Source: Piscicola geometra
Lineage: Eukaryota; Annelida; Clitellata; Hirudinida; Piscicolidae
Length of the DNA stretch: 64,000 bases
Direction: 5' to 3'
NCBI GenBank assembly: GCA_943735955.1
Contig: OX030957.1
Location: 3,303,301 to 3,367,300, forward strand
The first letter of the stretch is position 1, and each line of letters opens with the position of its first letter. This document shows, piece by piece, positions 47,984-60,296 of this stretch. Made by a program: the position numbers and the translations under genes. The notes beneath the pieces were generated by a model. The model was given only the letters and a program-made list of their open reading frames with translations, had not been told where the DNA came from and made no database searches.

Positions 47984-48182
47984 TCACACCGCGGCTGCCA
48001 CCTTCCCCACCACCTGCAAACACAAAAACAATTCTTCAAACAACTGAGTTAGCATTAGCAATAGCGCACTGAAAAGACTGCACATGGCTTTAAAATAGAC
48101 GAAATAGAAACGTCTAATTGCCATTATTTAATTGAACAAATGTCAAAAATTAAAATTTACGAGTCATCATAATCTCCAAAGG

Positions 48183-48232
<50 letters not shown>

Positions 48233-48246
48233 ACACACACACAGAC

Positions 48247-48281
<35 letters not shown>

Positions 48282-48535
48282 CACACAGAAACAAACTCAC
48301 ACACACAAACTCACACACACACACACACACACAAAAACTCACACACACACATACACACACACACACACGCACGCATACAAACTCACACACACCTTGTGCA
48401 GGTCGACGCCAGTGAGGGCCTGGATGGAGGGGGGCAGGCAGGCGAGCAGTTTGGTCAACTCGGAAGTGGTCCTGCTGTCGCCCACCATGACGATCTCGTT
48501 CGTCTTCGCCAGAGGCGCTGCCACCTCCGAGGCGA

Positions 48536-48616
<81 letters not shown>

Positions 48617-49817
48617 ATGTGGGTGACAATGCGACTCTAAATGGCTTTAAAAGTTCTTCGTCTCAGTAAACTCAATGGAGTTGTCATGCCTGCTGAAGAA
48701 TATACAAGCAATCTCAAAAAGAACAAAAACACAAACAACAGCAGCAATAACAACGGTATTCCGAAAGGACAAGCCAGCGTGGGTACCAGGGGCAGGGTGT
48801 CGAGCACGAGGGACAGCATGGCGGCCTCTCCGTACTGCTTGTACGCTGCAGCCTTCATTCGCATCTTCTCAGCCTCCGCCTTTCCCACAGCCTCGATCGC
48901 TGCTGCCTCAGCTGTTCCCAGCAGCTTGATCGCCTCTGCTTCCGCCTTCGCCTCCTCCACCATCTTTATTCTGTCAAGCGATGAAACATTTCGAGATAAA
49001 CGCCCGTTTTCATTAGACAAGGCACGTGTTCCTGTTGCTCAAAACACTCATCAAGCCTCACAAAGAACCACATCATCAGCCACAGCATCAACCACATCAT
49101 CAGCCACAGCATCAACCACATCATCAACCACAGCATCAGCCACATCATCAACCACATCATCAGCAGCCACCTTCCCACCCACCTGCTTCCCTCGGCGAGC
49201 ATCTCGATCTTGTAGGCTTCCGCCTCGGCTGGTCGCTTGATCATGGCGGTGAGTTCCTTCTCCTTGCGCAGGATCTCCTTCTCCTCCACCTCGATCAACT
49301 TCTTCCGCTCCACCACCTCGATCTCCATCTCCTCAGAGCGGATCTTCTGCTTCACCTTCGCCGCCTGCAGCTGGTACGCCAGTTCTGCCTCCGCGACCTG
49401 TTTCAAACACAAGTGTTTTAAACAAATATTCTTTTATAATGGGAAAAGAGATATAGAGAAATGTAATTAAAGCAGTATACGTACTTAATTTTAAAATTTA
49501 AATAAATGAAAATGTGAATGTAGAAAAAAATAAAACGTAAAAATAGAACAAATGAACAAAACGACACAGACGCACCTTGGTGTTGACTTCGGCGGCATAC
49601 TTTGACTTCTCCATCTGCAGGTGCCTCAGCGAGTCAGCGATCTTGGTGTCAGCCTCGTACTTGGTGTCCATGCGCAGTTTGTCGCACTCTGCCTCCTGCG
49701 GGGCGGTGCTCGATGGTGGAGAAGGCTCGATGAAGGATTTAAAATGGATTTGCAAGGGGAGATTGGCGTTTTTGAGCTGTTTTAAGCCGTCATCTTGAGT
49801 TGAAGCACACATACGCG

Positions 49818-49855
<38 letters not shown>

Positions 49856-50134
49856 CACATACACACACACAATAACACACAATAACACACAAACACACAC
49901 ACCCTGATTCCAGCTGCAGTGTTAGCCAAGGCGACACCAACGTCCGCGTCTCGTTTGACATTGGCGGTCTGAGTCTTGCCGAGGGACTCAAGGTAGTCGA
50001 CGGAGTCAGAGACGTCCTTGATGGTGAACGAAAGGATCTCGATGCCCATTCTGCCCACGTCTGGAGCCGCCATGTCCCGAACCAACATGGCGAACTGATC
50101 TCTGTCTTGGTAGATCGCCTCTACTGAGAGCGTT

Positions 50135-50213
<79 letters not shown>

Positions 50214-51036
50214 TCATTTTGTGGTTGTGGCAATAACCAAGAAATATCAAGATGTTTTTAATCAATTTATTCAAAATAATATATTTAAATAAAAAAAAAT
50301 GAATTGAATGAATTTTTTTTAATGAATGGTTACCAAGGATGGCTCGGAGGTGGCCTTCGAGGGTCTGCAGGATGACGCGCTCGATGTGGTGCACTGGCTT
50401 GCCCAAGAACTGCTCACAAGCCGTCGCCAGGAGTTCGGGCTCGGTAATCACCTTCACCTGAGCCACTCCTGTCACCGTCAGAGGCACCCCCTCCAACGTC
50501 TCGACACTCTCCGACATCGGATTCAGTGTCATCACCTCCAAGGAGATCCTGTGGTTTGGTAAAGTGGTAGATTTTGGTTTTATAAGATTTATTTTATTTA
50601 AGGTTGAAACCATTTAATTTTTTAGAAAGTAATTATGAAATATTGGTGACCTTTGGACATCTGTGACCATCCACCATGCCCAGCCCCATCCTCCAATTAT
50701 GGTTCGCTTCTTCTCAGCTCCACAACAACCACCTTTAGAAAGCAAGTATAACATTAAAAGACTTTGAAACAACTTCTGAGTAATTAAACATTATTTAGAC
50801 AGCAACCCTAAAATATTAAAACATATATGTATTATGGATTTATTAAAATACTCTGAAAATATAGTTTTTCTAAATTCAAATAATATAAAAGGAATATTTG
50901 CCAATCTTTGTGTTTCCTCAACATTTTGAATTGAATTATTTCATTTTAATTCTTACGAATCAATATCTAGAAGTTTAAAATAACAACCCGAAATAACAAG
51001 AGCCTCGTTAGGACCAACTGTGTGAATATTTCCCAT
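47984..51036 (-). CDS. FLOT2: Flotillin-2 (complete, 9 exons)
   Basis: SPFH-domain scaffold of membrane microdomains on the cytosolic face of plasma membrane and endosomes; pairs with flotillin-1. Coding exons on the minus strand: 51036-50988, 50732-50651, 50548-50334, 50135-49903, 49695-49576, 49397-49183, 48970-48787, 48536-48393, 48013-47984, phases consistent; 423 residues (human 428). The start [20 protein letters not shown] keeps Gly2 for myristoylation and the Cys pair at 19-20, but the family's palmitoylated Cys4 is Ile. SPFH block: [53 protein letters not shown]. The flotillin coiled coil has [37 protein letters not shown] and repeated EA(I/E)xxxGxAEA. It ends with [17 protein letters not shown]. 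Several introns begin with (TG)n or end with (CA)n on the coding strand. Starts 367 bp from the divergent Ro60-like gene. Confidence 0.93.
48180..48392. repeat. (AC)n tract: sense-strand (TG)n at FLOT2 intron 8 donor
   Basis: On the coding (minus) strand the donor GTGTGT at 48392 runs into about 200 bp of TG-rich repeat. Confidence 0.93.
48537..48616. repeat. (TG)n tract: sense-strand (CA)n forming FLOT2 intron 7 acceptor
   Basis: On the coding strand about 39 CA units end directly in CACACAG before the exon starting at 48536. Confidence 0.93.
49060..49165. repeat. 24-bp CATCATCAGCCACAGCATCA array in FLOT2 intron 6
   Basis: About five degenerate copies of a 24-bp unit within the intron 48971-49182, close to the donor side on the coding strand, where it reads as TGG/TGATG-rich. 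Confidence 0.8.
49806..50212. repeat. Dinucleotide tracts flanking FLOT2 exon 4
   Basis: AC repeats at 49820-49902 (coding-strand TG, starting at the donor) and TG repeats at 50136-50212 (coding-strand CA, ending at the acceptor) bracket the 233-nt exon 49903-50135. Confidence 0.92.
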
Positions 51037-51402
51037 ATTTGAAAATTTCAAAATTTTGCAACTTCCAGACACTTAAAATAGACTAAATTGGAAAATACTG
51101 CACATGCCAATCCGTATAATTATCATCAAAACAACTTTAATATTCATGATCTAAACTAGGTCATAGAGGTCATGGACTCATTTAAACTTAGAAATTAGCA
51201 ATATTTATTAAATATTTTTAAATATGTCTTTCAAGATTCTTTTAATACTTATAATGTTATAAATCATACATGATTTATGGTTTTTGTTTTTTTCTGTTCT
51301 AGGGTGTTTAATAAAAACTTTCGAAACAGTCTTTCTGAATTAAACTTTTTTCTGACATATGCTATAAAATTCGAAGAGTTAAAAAATAATATTTATTTCA
51401 AA
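51037..51402. promoter_or_regulatory. Putative bidirectional promoter of FLOT2 and Ro60-like gene
   Basis: Gap between divergent start codons. TTTTTTTCTGTTCTAG at 51287-51302 looks like a splice acceptor, so a non-coding or short upstream exon of the Ro60-like gene may exist and its promoter could lie further in. An in-frame upstream ATG at 51277 precedes that AG. Confidence 0.4.
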
Positions 51403-52344
51403 ATGGATTTGTTAGAAAAAAATAAATGTGATTTTCAATGTTTCAAAATATTCCTTTGCCAAGCTGAAAAATTCACCAACTTATTGAATGAAGATCTTGA
51501 AAAGCTTATGAAGAATAAAGAGTCATATGAAAAACTGTTCACATGGCTACTAAGGTGAATAAAACTTCAATTTTTATAAACTTCTTATTATCATCATAGT
51601 GTTTTTTTATACCAAGTAATTCTAAAGAATTGCTGTAGTTGAGAGAAGAAGCTTTCTTATTTTAATTAATAAATAACCAGTTATTAAAAATATAATATTC
51701 TTTGAATCAAGTTTAGGTACAGAATATGGCTACATGGTGAACGAGAGAGTGTTCATAGAGGTGTTGGTGGAATGTTGTTATGCAGAGAAAGCTTTGAAGA
51801 TGTCTTCCTTAGTGATGCAGAATCTACCATCCTTGCTGCCCCACTCACACTCCTTCCTCTCATTCTTCAGTCTCCTCTTCCATTCCACTCTTGAACACAA
51901 GCAAGTCTTAAATAATGCCTACTCACAATATAATTATATTTTTTTGCATTTTAAGTCGTATAATGTCTTTTTCTTAATCCGTTAAATTTTAATCACAAAA
52001 AGCAACACTACCGAATTCAAATCACACCCACCCCTTCACCACCAGGAGAGGAAGGGTGATCAAGTGCATGAATGGGGGCACGAAGAAGGCAGTTTCCCAA
52101 TGGTACCATGCCAAGGGAGGCTTGAGGCTGGCTCAGGAGTTGCTGGAAGGAAGGAGGCGAGGGGGGTGGAGCCACAGGGACGTCATCCACATGGCACATC
52201 TCTTCTTCAGAAACGAAGGTGGGCAGTTTTTGAAGGGCTTATAAATCCACTAAATCAACTTCAAAATACCAAACACACTTTTCTATCCTTCACACTAGTG
52301 ATCTTCAAAAGTCTAAAGAACCACCGGCACACATCTACACACAC

Positions 52345-52382
<38 letters not shown>

Positions 52383-55300
52383 AAACACAAACACAGACGT
52401 CAAGTTGGTGGTGGATTACATCTTCAAGGAATGGAAAGGCATCAAAGATCGGGATGTGGGATTATCTTCACAGAAGGAGATTTATGAGTTACTAGAAGGA
52501 TGGGAGAGGTTGAATGGAATGACTGACGAAGCTGAGATGATGCAGCTGCTGCAGAAGCATTACTGCTACAGGAACCATGCTAGCATCCTCACAGCTGCCA
52601 AGTCCTCACTAGATGTTTGAGCCGCATTCTTCTTATAATTTTTAATATTTCATCTTATTGAAAAAATTAATTTAAACACAGTAACAATTTAATAAAAAAA
52701 ACCCTATGAAACAACAGATGAAGCTCACGCTGCTTCAGACATGTCCCTTCGACGCACTGCTGCGTGAGTTGGTGGCAGTCAGCAGACGACTGCACGACAA
52801 ACCACTGCATTGGCTCGAACGCCTGCAAACTATCCTCCTTTCCCGCCTTGACTCCATCACCCCTGAAGAGGCCTTCAAGTGGTTTATATGACATTATTCC
52901 TATTTGTTCTCGTGAACAACAATTCGTTATAATATTATTGTTATGATATACATACAGACTTTTGTTTTCAATAGTTTTTGTATAATATCCATTCGTAATA
53001 GTATTTGTATTATATCCATTCGTAATTCAAAAAATCATTTGAACTCATAGTTCATAATAGTTATAAACGCATCACACCACCAGCTTTACACCCTTCCATT
53101 CAACGCACTAACAAACTCACTATCTTAGGTATCACATTCACTGACACCCTTAACATTTCACCACAAATAGATCACATTATCAATAAATGCTTTCAAACTT
53201 TTCATGCCATCAAAACAATCCGTTCCCATGGACTCTTTGGTGCCAAACTCTTTGACATCACTGAGTCCCTCATCATCTCTCACCTTAAGTATGCAGCTCC
53301 TTCTTGGTCTGGTTTTGCTAATCAGCCACACATTATGCAACTCCAGTCCCTAATTAATAAACTCATAAGACTTAACTACCTTCCCTCTTTCTACCCATCT
53401 ATCACTTCTATGTTTACCACTTTAGACACCAAACTATTCTTTAAAATATCTAATAACTTTGACCACGTTCTTCACAATTTCTTACCCCCCCTTAAAAAGT
53501 CTACTCATAACTTAAGACCCCGTAAACACAATTTTGATACCCCTATATATACTACGCTTGAAAGTAAAACATTCCTCCCTCGTCTTCTTAAATATCACAT
53601 TCTATAATTTACATTTATATTTATATTGGCATCTCTGATTCTTATTACTTTTTTATCTACTTAATTATTACCTATTCACCATATCCTTTGTCTTGTAGTA
53701 TTTTTTTTAAAAACCATTATCATTAGCATCAGTATCCTATAATTATCTACTATTATCTTATGCAACATGTAACATGGCCTGCGTCTGTCAAACCGTGATT
53801 AATAAAGACTAAAAAAAAAATAATAATAAAAAAGTATTTGTATAATATCCATTCGTAATAGTATTGGTATAATATCCATTCGTAATAGTATTTGTATAAT
53901 ATCCATTCGTAATAGTATTTGTATTATATCCATTCGTAATAGTATTTGTATTATATCCATTCGTAATAGTATTTGTATAATATCCATTCGTAATAGTATT
54001 TGTATAATATCCATTCGTAATAGTATTTGTATTATATCCATTCGTAATAGTATTTGTATTATATCCATTCGTAATAGTATTTGTATAATATCCATTCGTA
54101 ATAGTATTTGTATAATATCCATTCGTAATAGTATCTGTATAATATCCATTCGTAATAGTATTTGTATTATATCCATTCGTAATAGTATTTGTATAATATC
54201 CATTCGTAATAGTGGTCTTGAAGCCCGTCCGGGTTTACGCCACGTTAATAATACTCGTCGTTGTATTGTATTGTATTGTATTTATCTGACATACACACAC
54301 CCAAACTGGAGTATTGAATACCCACCGTTGCAGCATACGACCACTGGATGTGTTGCAGTGTTTGCAGAGTGATGCAGTGGCTCTCTTGCCTCAAGTCCGA
54401 GAGGCCCTCCACACACTACTCCACAGGCTGCCTTCTGTAACCACCACCAACACTCTTTGCTGCTTTTCTTTTTTTTAAATATATTTTTATTATGATTTTT
54501 CATCATGAATTTTTCTGTACGCTTTCAAATAGGATAAAAACTTTCATCGTAATTTCTTATTCAGGAGAAAATCTTCTTTGAATTTGCTCAGACTTTTTTT
54601 ATTGCGCTCAAATCTTAATTTCCAATCTATTTCTTCATCCCTCAGTCGTTCAAGTCATCGAACAAAAAGATCGTAATCATCATCATGCCTCCTCGAGAGC
54701 CCTCACAGCACCCCTCCTTCTTTGCACTCGCCTCCCTCTACACCAGAATGCTCTGCAGCGTTGAGGGAGCTTGTCTGGTGCACCCATGCTACCCCCACCA
54801 ACCCGTCCCTGAGGCTGCCAGTCTGCAAGAGGTCGCTGCCAGGATCCTCGAGACCTGTCTTGCTGTTTGTTTCCTTTCAACCTGAGAATTTTGAGGCGTT
54901 GTTGGCTGGAAGATGAAGTTGAATTCATCATTTTATTCATATATCATCATTTCATTGTTCATCTATATAACATACATTATGAGGTTTCATCATTGCACAG
55001 CAGGAGGATCTGAAGCCGAACTACATGGACTGGCTGGAAGAGAGTGGAGGGATGGCTGATGTGGTGCTGGTTCTGGCTGCTGCAGACTCTGAAGTCAGCT
55101 CCTTCGACCACATCTGCTCCTCTTTCCAGCAGTACCGCAAGAACAAGAACCCGCATCTCTCGTGCGTGCTGTTTTCTAATCACTTAGTAATCACATTCAT
55201 TCTCGTGAAAAGCTTTTTTATATATTAAATATACTATAATAATTATACTAATAATAATAAAAATAGGTTTTATTAAACTGAATCATCTCATTAAGTATTT

Positions 55301-55511
55301 ACAGAGATTTATAGTACTTACCATAGCGGCTGCCATACGCCTAACCCAAAGCATGCCACACCACAGACTGACAGTGGTTGACTTAGGCTTCACAGAGGGC
55401 TACTCCACAGACCACCACAACACCCTCCTGCACGGAAATAACTCCAGATGCCTGCACATCCTTAGCCAACACCTCCGTGGGTACTTCAACCCCGAGCAAT
55501 CGAATATGTGA
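51403..55511 (+). CDS. RO60: Ro60-like TROVE-domain protein with altered MIDAS (9 coding exons)
   Basis: Ro60 is a ring-shaped RNA-binding protein that binds Y RNAs and misfolded small RNAs. Coding exons: 51403-51554, 51712-51900, 52046-52218, 52397-52614, 52718-52881, 54334-54436, 54646-54864, 55001-55161, 55307-55511, phases consistent; about 527 residues (human 538). TROVE evidence: KCMNGGTKKAVSQWYHAKGG matches Ro60's RALRKAIADWYNEKGG, then GWSHRDVIHMAHL matches GWSHKDLLRLSHL; CPFDALLREL matches MPLTALLRNL. The vWA-like C-terminus aligns by strand order (KKIVIII; ADVVLVLAA; FIVLTIAAA), but the MIDAS DxSxS is replaced by MPPREPS and TDNE by AAAD, so metal binding should be lost. Intron 2 has a GC donor (GCAAGT at 51901). 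The start could be 51277 if unspliced. The last acceptor is 55306 or, with donor 55168, 55304. Intron 5 hosts a LINE remnant. Confidence 0.8.
52325..52382. repeat. (CA)n near Ro60-like intron 3 acceptor
   Basis: CA-rich tract ending 14 bp before the acceptor at 52396 (AACACAG). Confidence 0.88.
52967..53030. repeat. Left fragment of 27-bp minisatellite
   Basis: Two copies of AGTATTTGTATAATATCCAT plus TCGTAAT, the same unit as the array at 53828-54213. The two parts are separated by the LINE remnant. Confidence 0.85.
53050..53827 (+). mobile_element. 3' fragment of a non-LTR (LINE) retrotransposon
   Basis: An uninterrupted frame from about 53087 to 53607 encodes the end of a reverse-transcriptase ORF: LTILGITFTDTLNISPQIDH, then KCFQTFHAIKTIRSHGL, then SLIISHLKYAAPSW and QSLINKLIRLNYLP. 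This is the LGVxLDxxLxFxxHI / LRxLR / SxxxYxxPxW layout of CR1/Jockey-type LINEs. The 3' end has ATTAATAAAGACT followed by an A-rich tail (53812-53833). 5' truncated, as is usual for LINEs. It splits a 27-bp minisatellite, which suggests insertion into the array. Confidence 0.8.
53828..54213. repeat. 27-bp minisatellite in Ro60-like intron 5
   Basis: About 14 copies of AGTATTTGTATAATATCCAT+TCGTAAT, highly uniform (main variant TATAATA/TATTATA). Reverse-strand MDIIQILLR repeats are artefacts. Confidence 0.94.
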
Positions 55512-56291
55512 TTTTTATACTTTTTTTTATTTATTTAAACTTTTCAAAATTCTTTTGATGATTTATTTTGTTACCACCTGCAATAGGAAACATTTCGTTC
55601 TTGATCGCTCAGCAATTGTGCTTTGAATGTCTGAGAATTGCAATCTAGTCGTGTATGCTTCATCATTTCTGTCAAATCATGAATCCTTTTGTGCTTTTCT
55701 AGCTTGTTCAGTATTTGATGTAATATTCAAGGTTAGCTTAATTTCAGTATACTTTTGGTGTGTAGGTAATGATACATTTCAATAGTCGTTAGCTCCTCCA
55801 CCAGCTTAATCCTTCTGAATTGTGATATTTATTGCTTTTTTACATTTTCGAGAGTTTTAATTGTTCTGCTTCATGCTCAAGTTTCTTGACACTTTATAGA
55901 AATTTGTGAAATTAAAGTGAAATAATTATATTTCTGATCTTTCTCTTTCATTGCATACTCTTATAGAAAATTTTCATTAAGTATTATTGAATTTTTGTAA
56001 GTAAATCCGTATTAAAAAGTATATGTTTCATTGGTTTCATTGAATTTAGTTTTTTATTTTGTCTATTTTTTATAAAAAATGTTTTCTAAGAAAGTTCATC
56101 CAAAGAAAAAGGTGTAAAAATTACTTGATAAATATGAAAAGTACTTTAATGAAGTGCCTATTTAAAACCCGAATTGACAATCCACTTTTAGACACCTTCA
56201 ACCCTAGAAATCTTTTTAAATATCTCTAGATTTTAATTTGAGTTACTGTGTAAAATAATTAAATTTTTTCATATTTTTCAATTATTATAAA
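55512..56291. other. Intergenic AT-rich spacer
   Basis: Between the Ro60-like stop and the DPAGT1 start. No repeat, RNA gene or supported ORF seen. Confidence 0.6.
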
Positions 56292-59200
56292 ATGGTTTTG
56301 TTTTCTCAAGTTAACTATCTAGCTCTTTCATTGAATTTCTTCATGTCGGTTGTTGGCTATTTCGTCACCAAGCGTCTTATAGCAGCATCAGGCGACACTT
56401 TCATCAAAGCTAATCTTTTCGGCATTGATCTCTGCAAGAACTCAAAACAGAAGATGTACATGTTTTTAAATTTTTCCCCATTACTATGAATTTTAAAATA
56501 CTTTATTTTTAACTACATGAAACAAATATTTTCATTTTGAAATAATCAAAATATCAAAGTCCAGAGTCCCAAGGCGTTCTGTGCAGTTTGGTATTTCTGG
56601 TCATTTTATTTATCTTCACACCAATCCCTTTTTTCAAACACCTTCATGAAAGAAATTCCACTGAGTTTCCTTTCCATGAAGTTATTATTATTTTATTTAT
56701 TTTGAAATTTCACTTAAATACTTTTTATCTTTAATAAAATAAAGCTATGAACTTACACTCTATATGATCACTTTTCAGTATGTGCACTATTTGGCTGCGA
56801 TGCTATCCATTTGCTGCACAAGTTTTCTGGGCTTTGCAGACGACGTGTTCGACTTGAAGTGGCGCCACAAACTTGTCTTGCCCACCATTGCTTCACTGCC
56901 CCTCCTCACAGTCTACCTGGTCACTTTCGACTTGACCACCATCATCTTACCATCTCCACTCCGTCCTATTCTTGGCTACAGTTTCAACATAGGTAGAAAA
57001 GACTGCTTTTTTTCATTCACCCAATAATGCTTCAATATTTTCATGAATCAACCAAGGCCATTTCGCAATACCAATTAGAATATTAATAATATTATATATT
57101 AATTAAGAACTGGGTACCTCCAAAAATCAATAAATGATCTTTTTGTGTTAAATGCATGCTTTCAAACTCAAGGTTTAGGGACAATTTAAAAAATGCAAAA
57201 AAAATATTGCATTAAACAACTTGGCACTTCTAATCAACTTAAAGGCCTGATGCCTGCTAAAATGACCATTGCATGCTCGCTTTTATTGGGTCAGTGTGAA
57301 ATGTCAAGGAGGGAGAGGTGATCGGTGTGTGCTCGCTCACCATCACTTAGATGGGACAAAATAGACTTCAACAAAAAAAACTTCAGACAAACAATTTTAA
57401 AGTGTATTTATTAAAGTATATTTTTAGCAAGGTCTATTTTGACCGTAAACCTGGTTGCAACACTAATGTAAAATCGTCTAAAAAATTGTAAATTTTTTGC
57501 ATCTTGCCTTTAAGTTGATTAGAAAAATATTAAATGTAACAAAATTTGGTCTAAGTTTTTCAAAAAATATTTTTTTTTGAAGTATTTTGCTCTTGAGTGA
57601 TTTTTCAAGTTCAATTGTTTATTGTGCTTTTTAGCCAGCTACCAACCTATAAATCGGGTTCCCGAAATCATTTATTTAAATATTATTTTTTCAATTCCTT
57701 TTTTTCATTAATCTTTTTTTAAGTATTATAATGTTTGTCATCATCATCATCATCTTCACCGAATGTACCAGGCGTCTTGTACTACGTGTACATGGGCATG
57801 CTGGCAGTCTTCTGCACCAACGCCATCAACATCATGGCGGGAATCAACGGCATCGAGGTGGGTCAGACGCTGGTGATCGTCGCCTCTGTCGCCATCTTCA
57901 ACCTCATCGAACTCTACGGTCAGTGCATGCCCTCCTGCTTGTGTGTGTGTATGTGTGCGCGCGCGTGTGTGTGTGTGTGTGTGTGGGTGTGTGTGTGGGT
58001 GTGTGTGTGTGTGTGTCTATCTGCTTCTTTATTGTTTGTCCATCTATCTGTCTGTATTGTTCATCCACCCGCATGTCTGGATAGCTGGAGAGCTCTGACT
58101 GAGAACATAATTTTTGAAATTTGCAACAATTACTTTATTATATCCTAAAATGCCATGTATTCATAAGACGCTTCTGGTATTTTGAGGTTGAGGATAATGA
58201 TGAGAAAGGAATTGAAGAAAAGAATATATCGGAATTGAGTGAAAATGGAAAGCAATTTAATTGCTCATATTCCATGAATCCCTGTCGTTTGTATATGAAA
58301 CAAATTAACAAACGTGAAAATTTTCAGGTAAATTGTGACCTTCGTCGTTGCAAATTTTGAAGTTTAAAAATCTCAATTGCCAACATGAACGAAATTAGCA
58401 ATTATTTCAAAAACACCCGCCAGTGCCAAATTATTCTCCCTCCATGACCTTGTTACCTCCTGTGGCGCTAACAAGGTCGACGTGACTTTTCTCGATTCTT
58501 TGAAGCAATCGACGGCGTTCATATTTTTACCACTTGAAAACAATTTTTTTTATTAAGTTGGAAAATACGTTTCATCTGCGCAAAGTTTTTTCGATATAAT
58601 TCATTAAAACAACAATGTATGCCTTAGGATTTTATTGCATGAATTTCGAATACTTCTTTATGAAGTTACAATTTCCAAAATGAATATGATTTATATTTAT
58701 TAATAGTTCATTATTGAATGTCCAACAAAATGGCCAGTTGAGAGCAGTCATGGTCTAACCAGACGCTTGAACTTCGCAAATGTAGCAGGATGGCAAGTTA
58801 CAAATGAGATCGTTCCATTGATAGTTACTTCTAATATCTATGCAAGATTCTCCGTCTATTCCCCAGTTGTCTGGCTGAGTTCCCCCCCACCGGCCGTAGG
58901 TTTGAACTCTCGAATCAGAGCATCTGTCGGGGCTGAAAGTATCTGGGAGTTTAGTGTCGGGAAATATCCACTTGTCCTTGCATCTGACACCTGCCACCCA
59001 ATAGTGATCACAAGTACCTGAAGCGTTTGATTGGTGATGATATCAATGATTATGGATAAATGACTTCAAGCTGTGTTGGGCTTGCACAAATTGTATTTGG
59101 GGAACTTCAACTCACTGAGCTTGCTTAAATTGTATTTTCAAAACTTTAACTCACTGTCAAACGTTGGTTTCAGTGCTTCCAAGGCCTTCATGTTCTCTTC

Positions 59201-60224
59201 ACTCCATACAGATGCTAATAAGCCACCCTTAGCAACGCAGTCGTCTTGAGCTCTGAGCCATACCTTTTTCTCAGTTTGGACTGAGTAGCATTTTCCATTT
59301 GCATCAGTGTACCCATCAGGACAACCTGTCAAATAAAATCACTTAGTATCGCTTAAAATATAAAGTGTGAAAGATGAAAAAGTCAACTCTAAACTTTCAA
59401 AGCAAGTGAATAAGGAACTAATAACCTGCGTGGGCCTGCAGAGCCGCCACCAGAACACAAGCGAGACAAGCAACCAACTTGAAGGAGATCATTCTGCGGT
59501 GGAATGTTGAGAGTCAAGTTATTTATCAATGCTGCTAACTGTCGGAAGTAAAAAGTAATTTTATTTCGCGACAAAGCTACACTTTTATTTTAACATAGTA
59601 AATACCTGGAGCTGAACAGTAGAGAAGTTCTGTTTCAACCAAGACAGCCAATCAGTTTATATAGAAAAAATTCCCAAAAATTTTTCGTATTGATTTTTTG
59701 TTTTTGGAATTGGCATGCTGTTCAAGAAGCTTTCATGAAGCTTTTACGACAGTCCATTCTCGATAAGATTCTTATTTTTAAACGGATCTGCATCTCTTGC
59801 ATTCAGCGACGATGCAATCATTTTTGTTTTCGAGAATCAAACGTGGCTCTTCGTCTGGCTAAGTAAAAATCCAGATTTTTGAAAACCAAATCTTATCGTT
59901 GAATCGTTTTTTGAAATCCTTAAATCCAAATCTTTTAAAGCAAGAAAATAAGTTTACGTCTTTTCAAATCTTTTTTCAAATATTCAAAAATCTGTAAAAA
60001 ATAATTATAAATTTGTAAAAAATTGTTTGATTAAAATCTTAGCGATTAAACCCACTCAAATCCTTTCAAAGGGAATCTTCGTGTTTTGTGCTACCCCATC
60101 CTTATCGAGTTGTTGTTCTGGAAATAATACGATTGGAAGGATGATATTGATTAAGATGATGATATAGCCTATGCCGTATAGGGTGATTATTATTATTATT
60201 ATTAGTTTCTAGTAGTAGTAGTAA

Positions 60225-60296
<72 letters not shown>

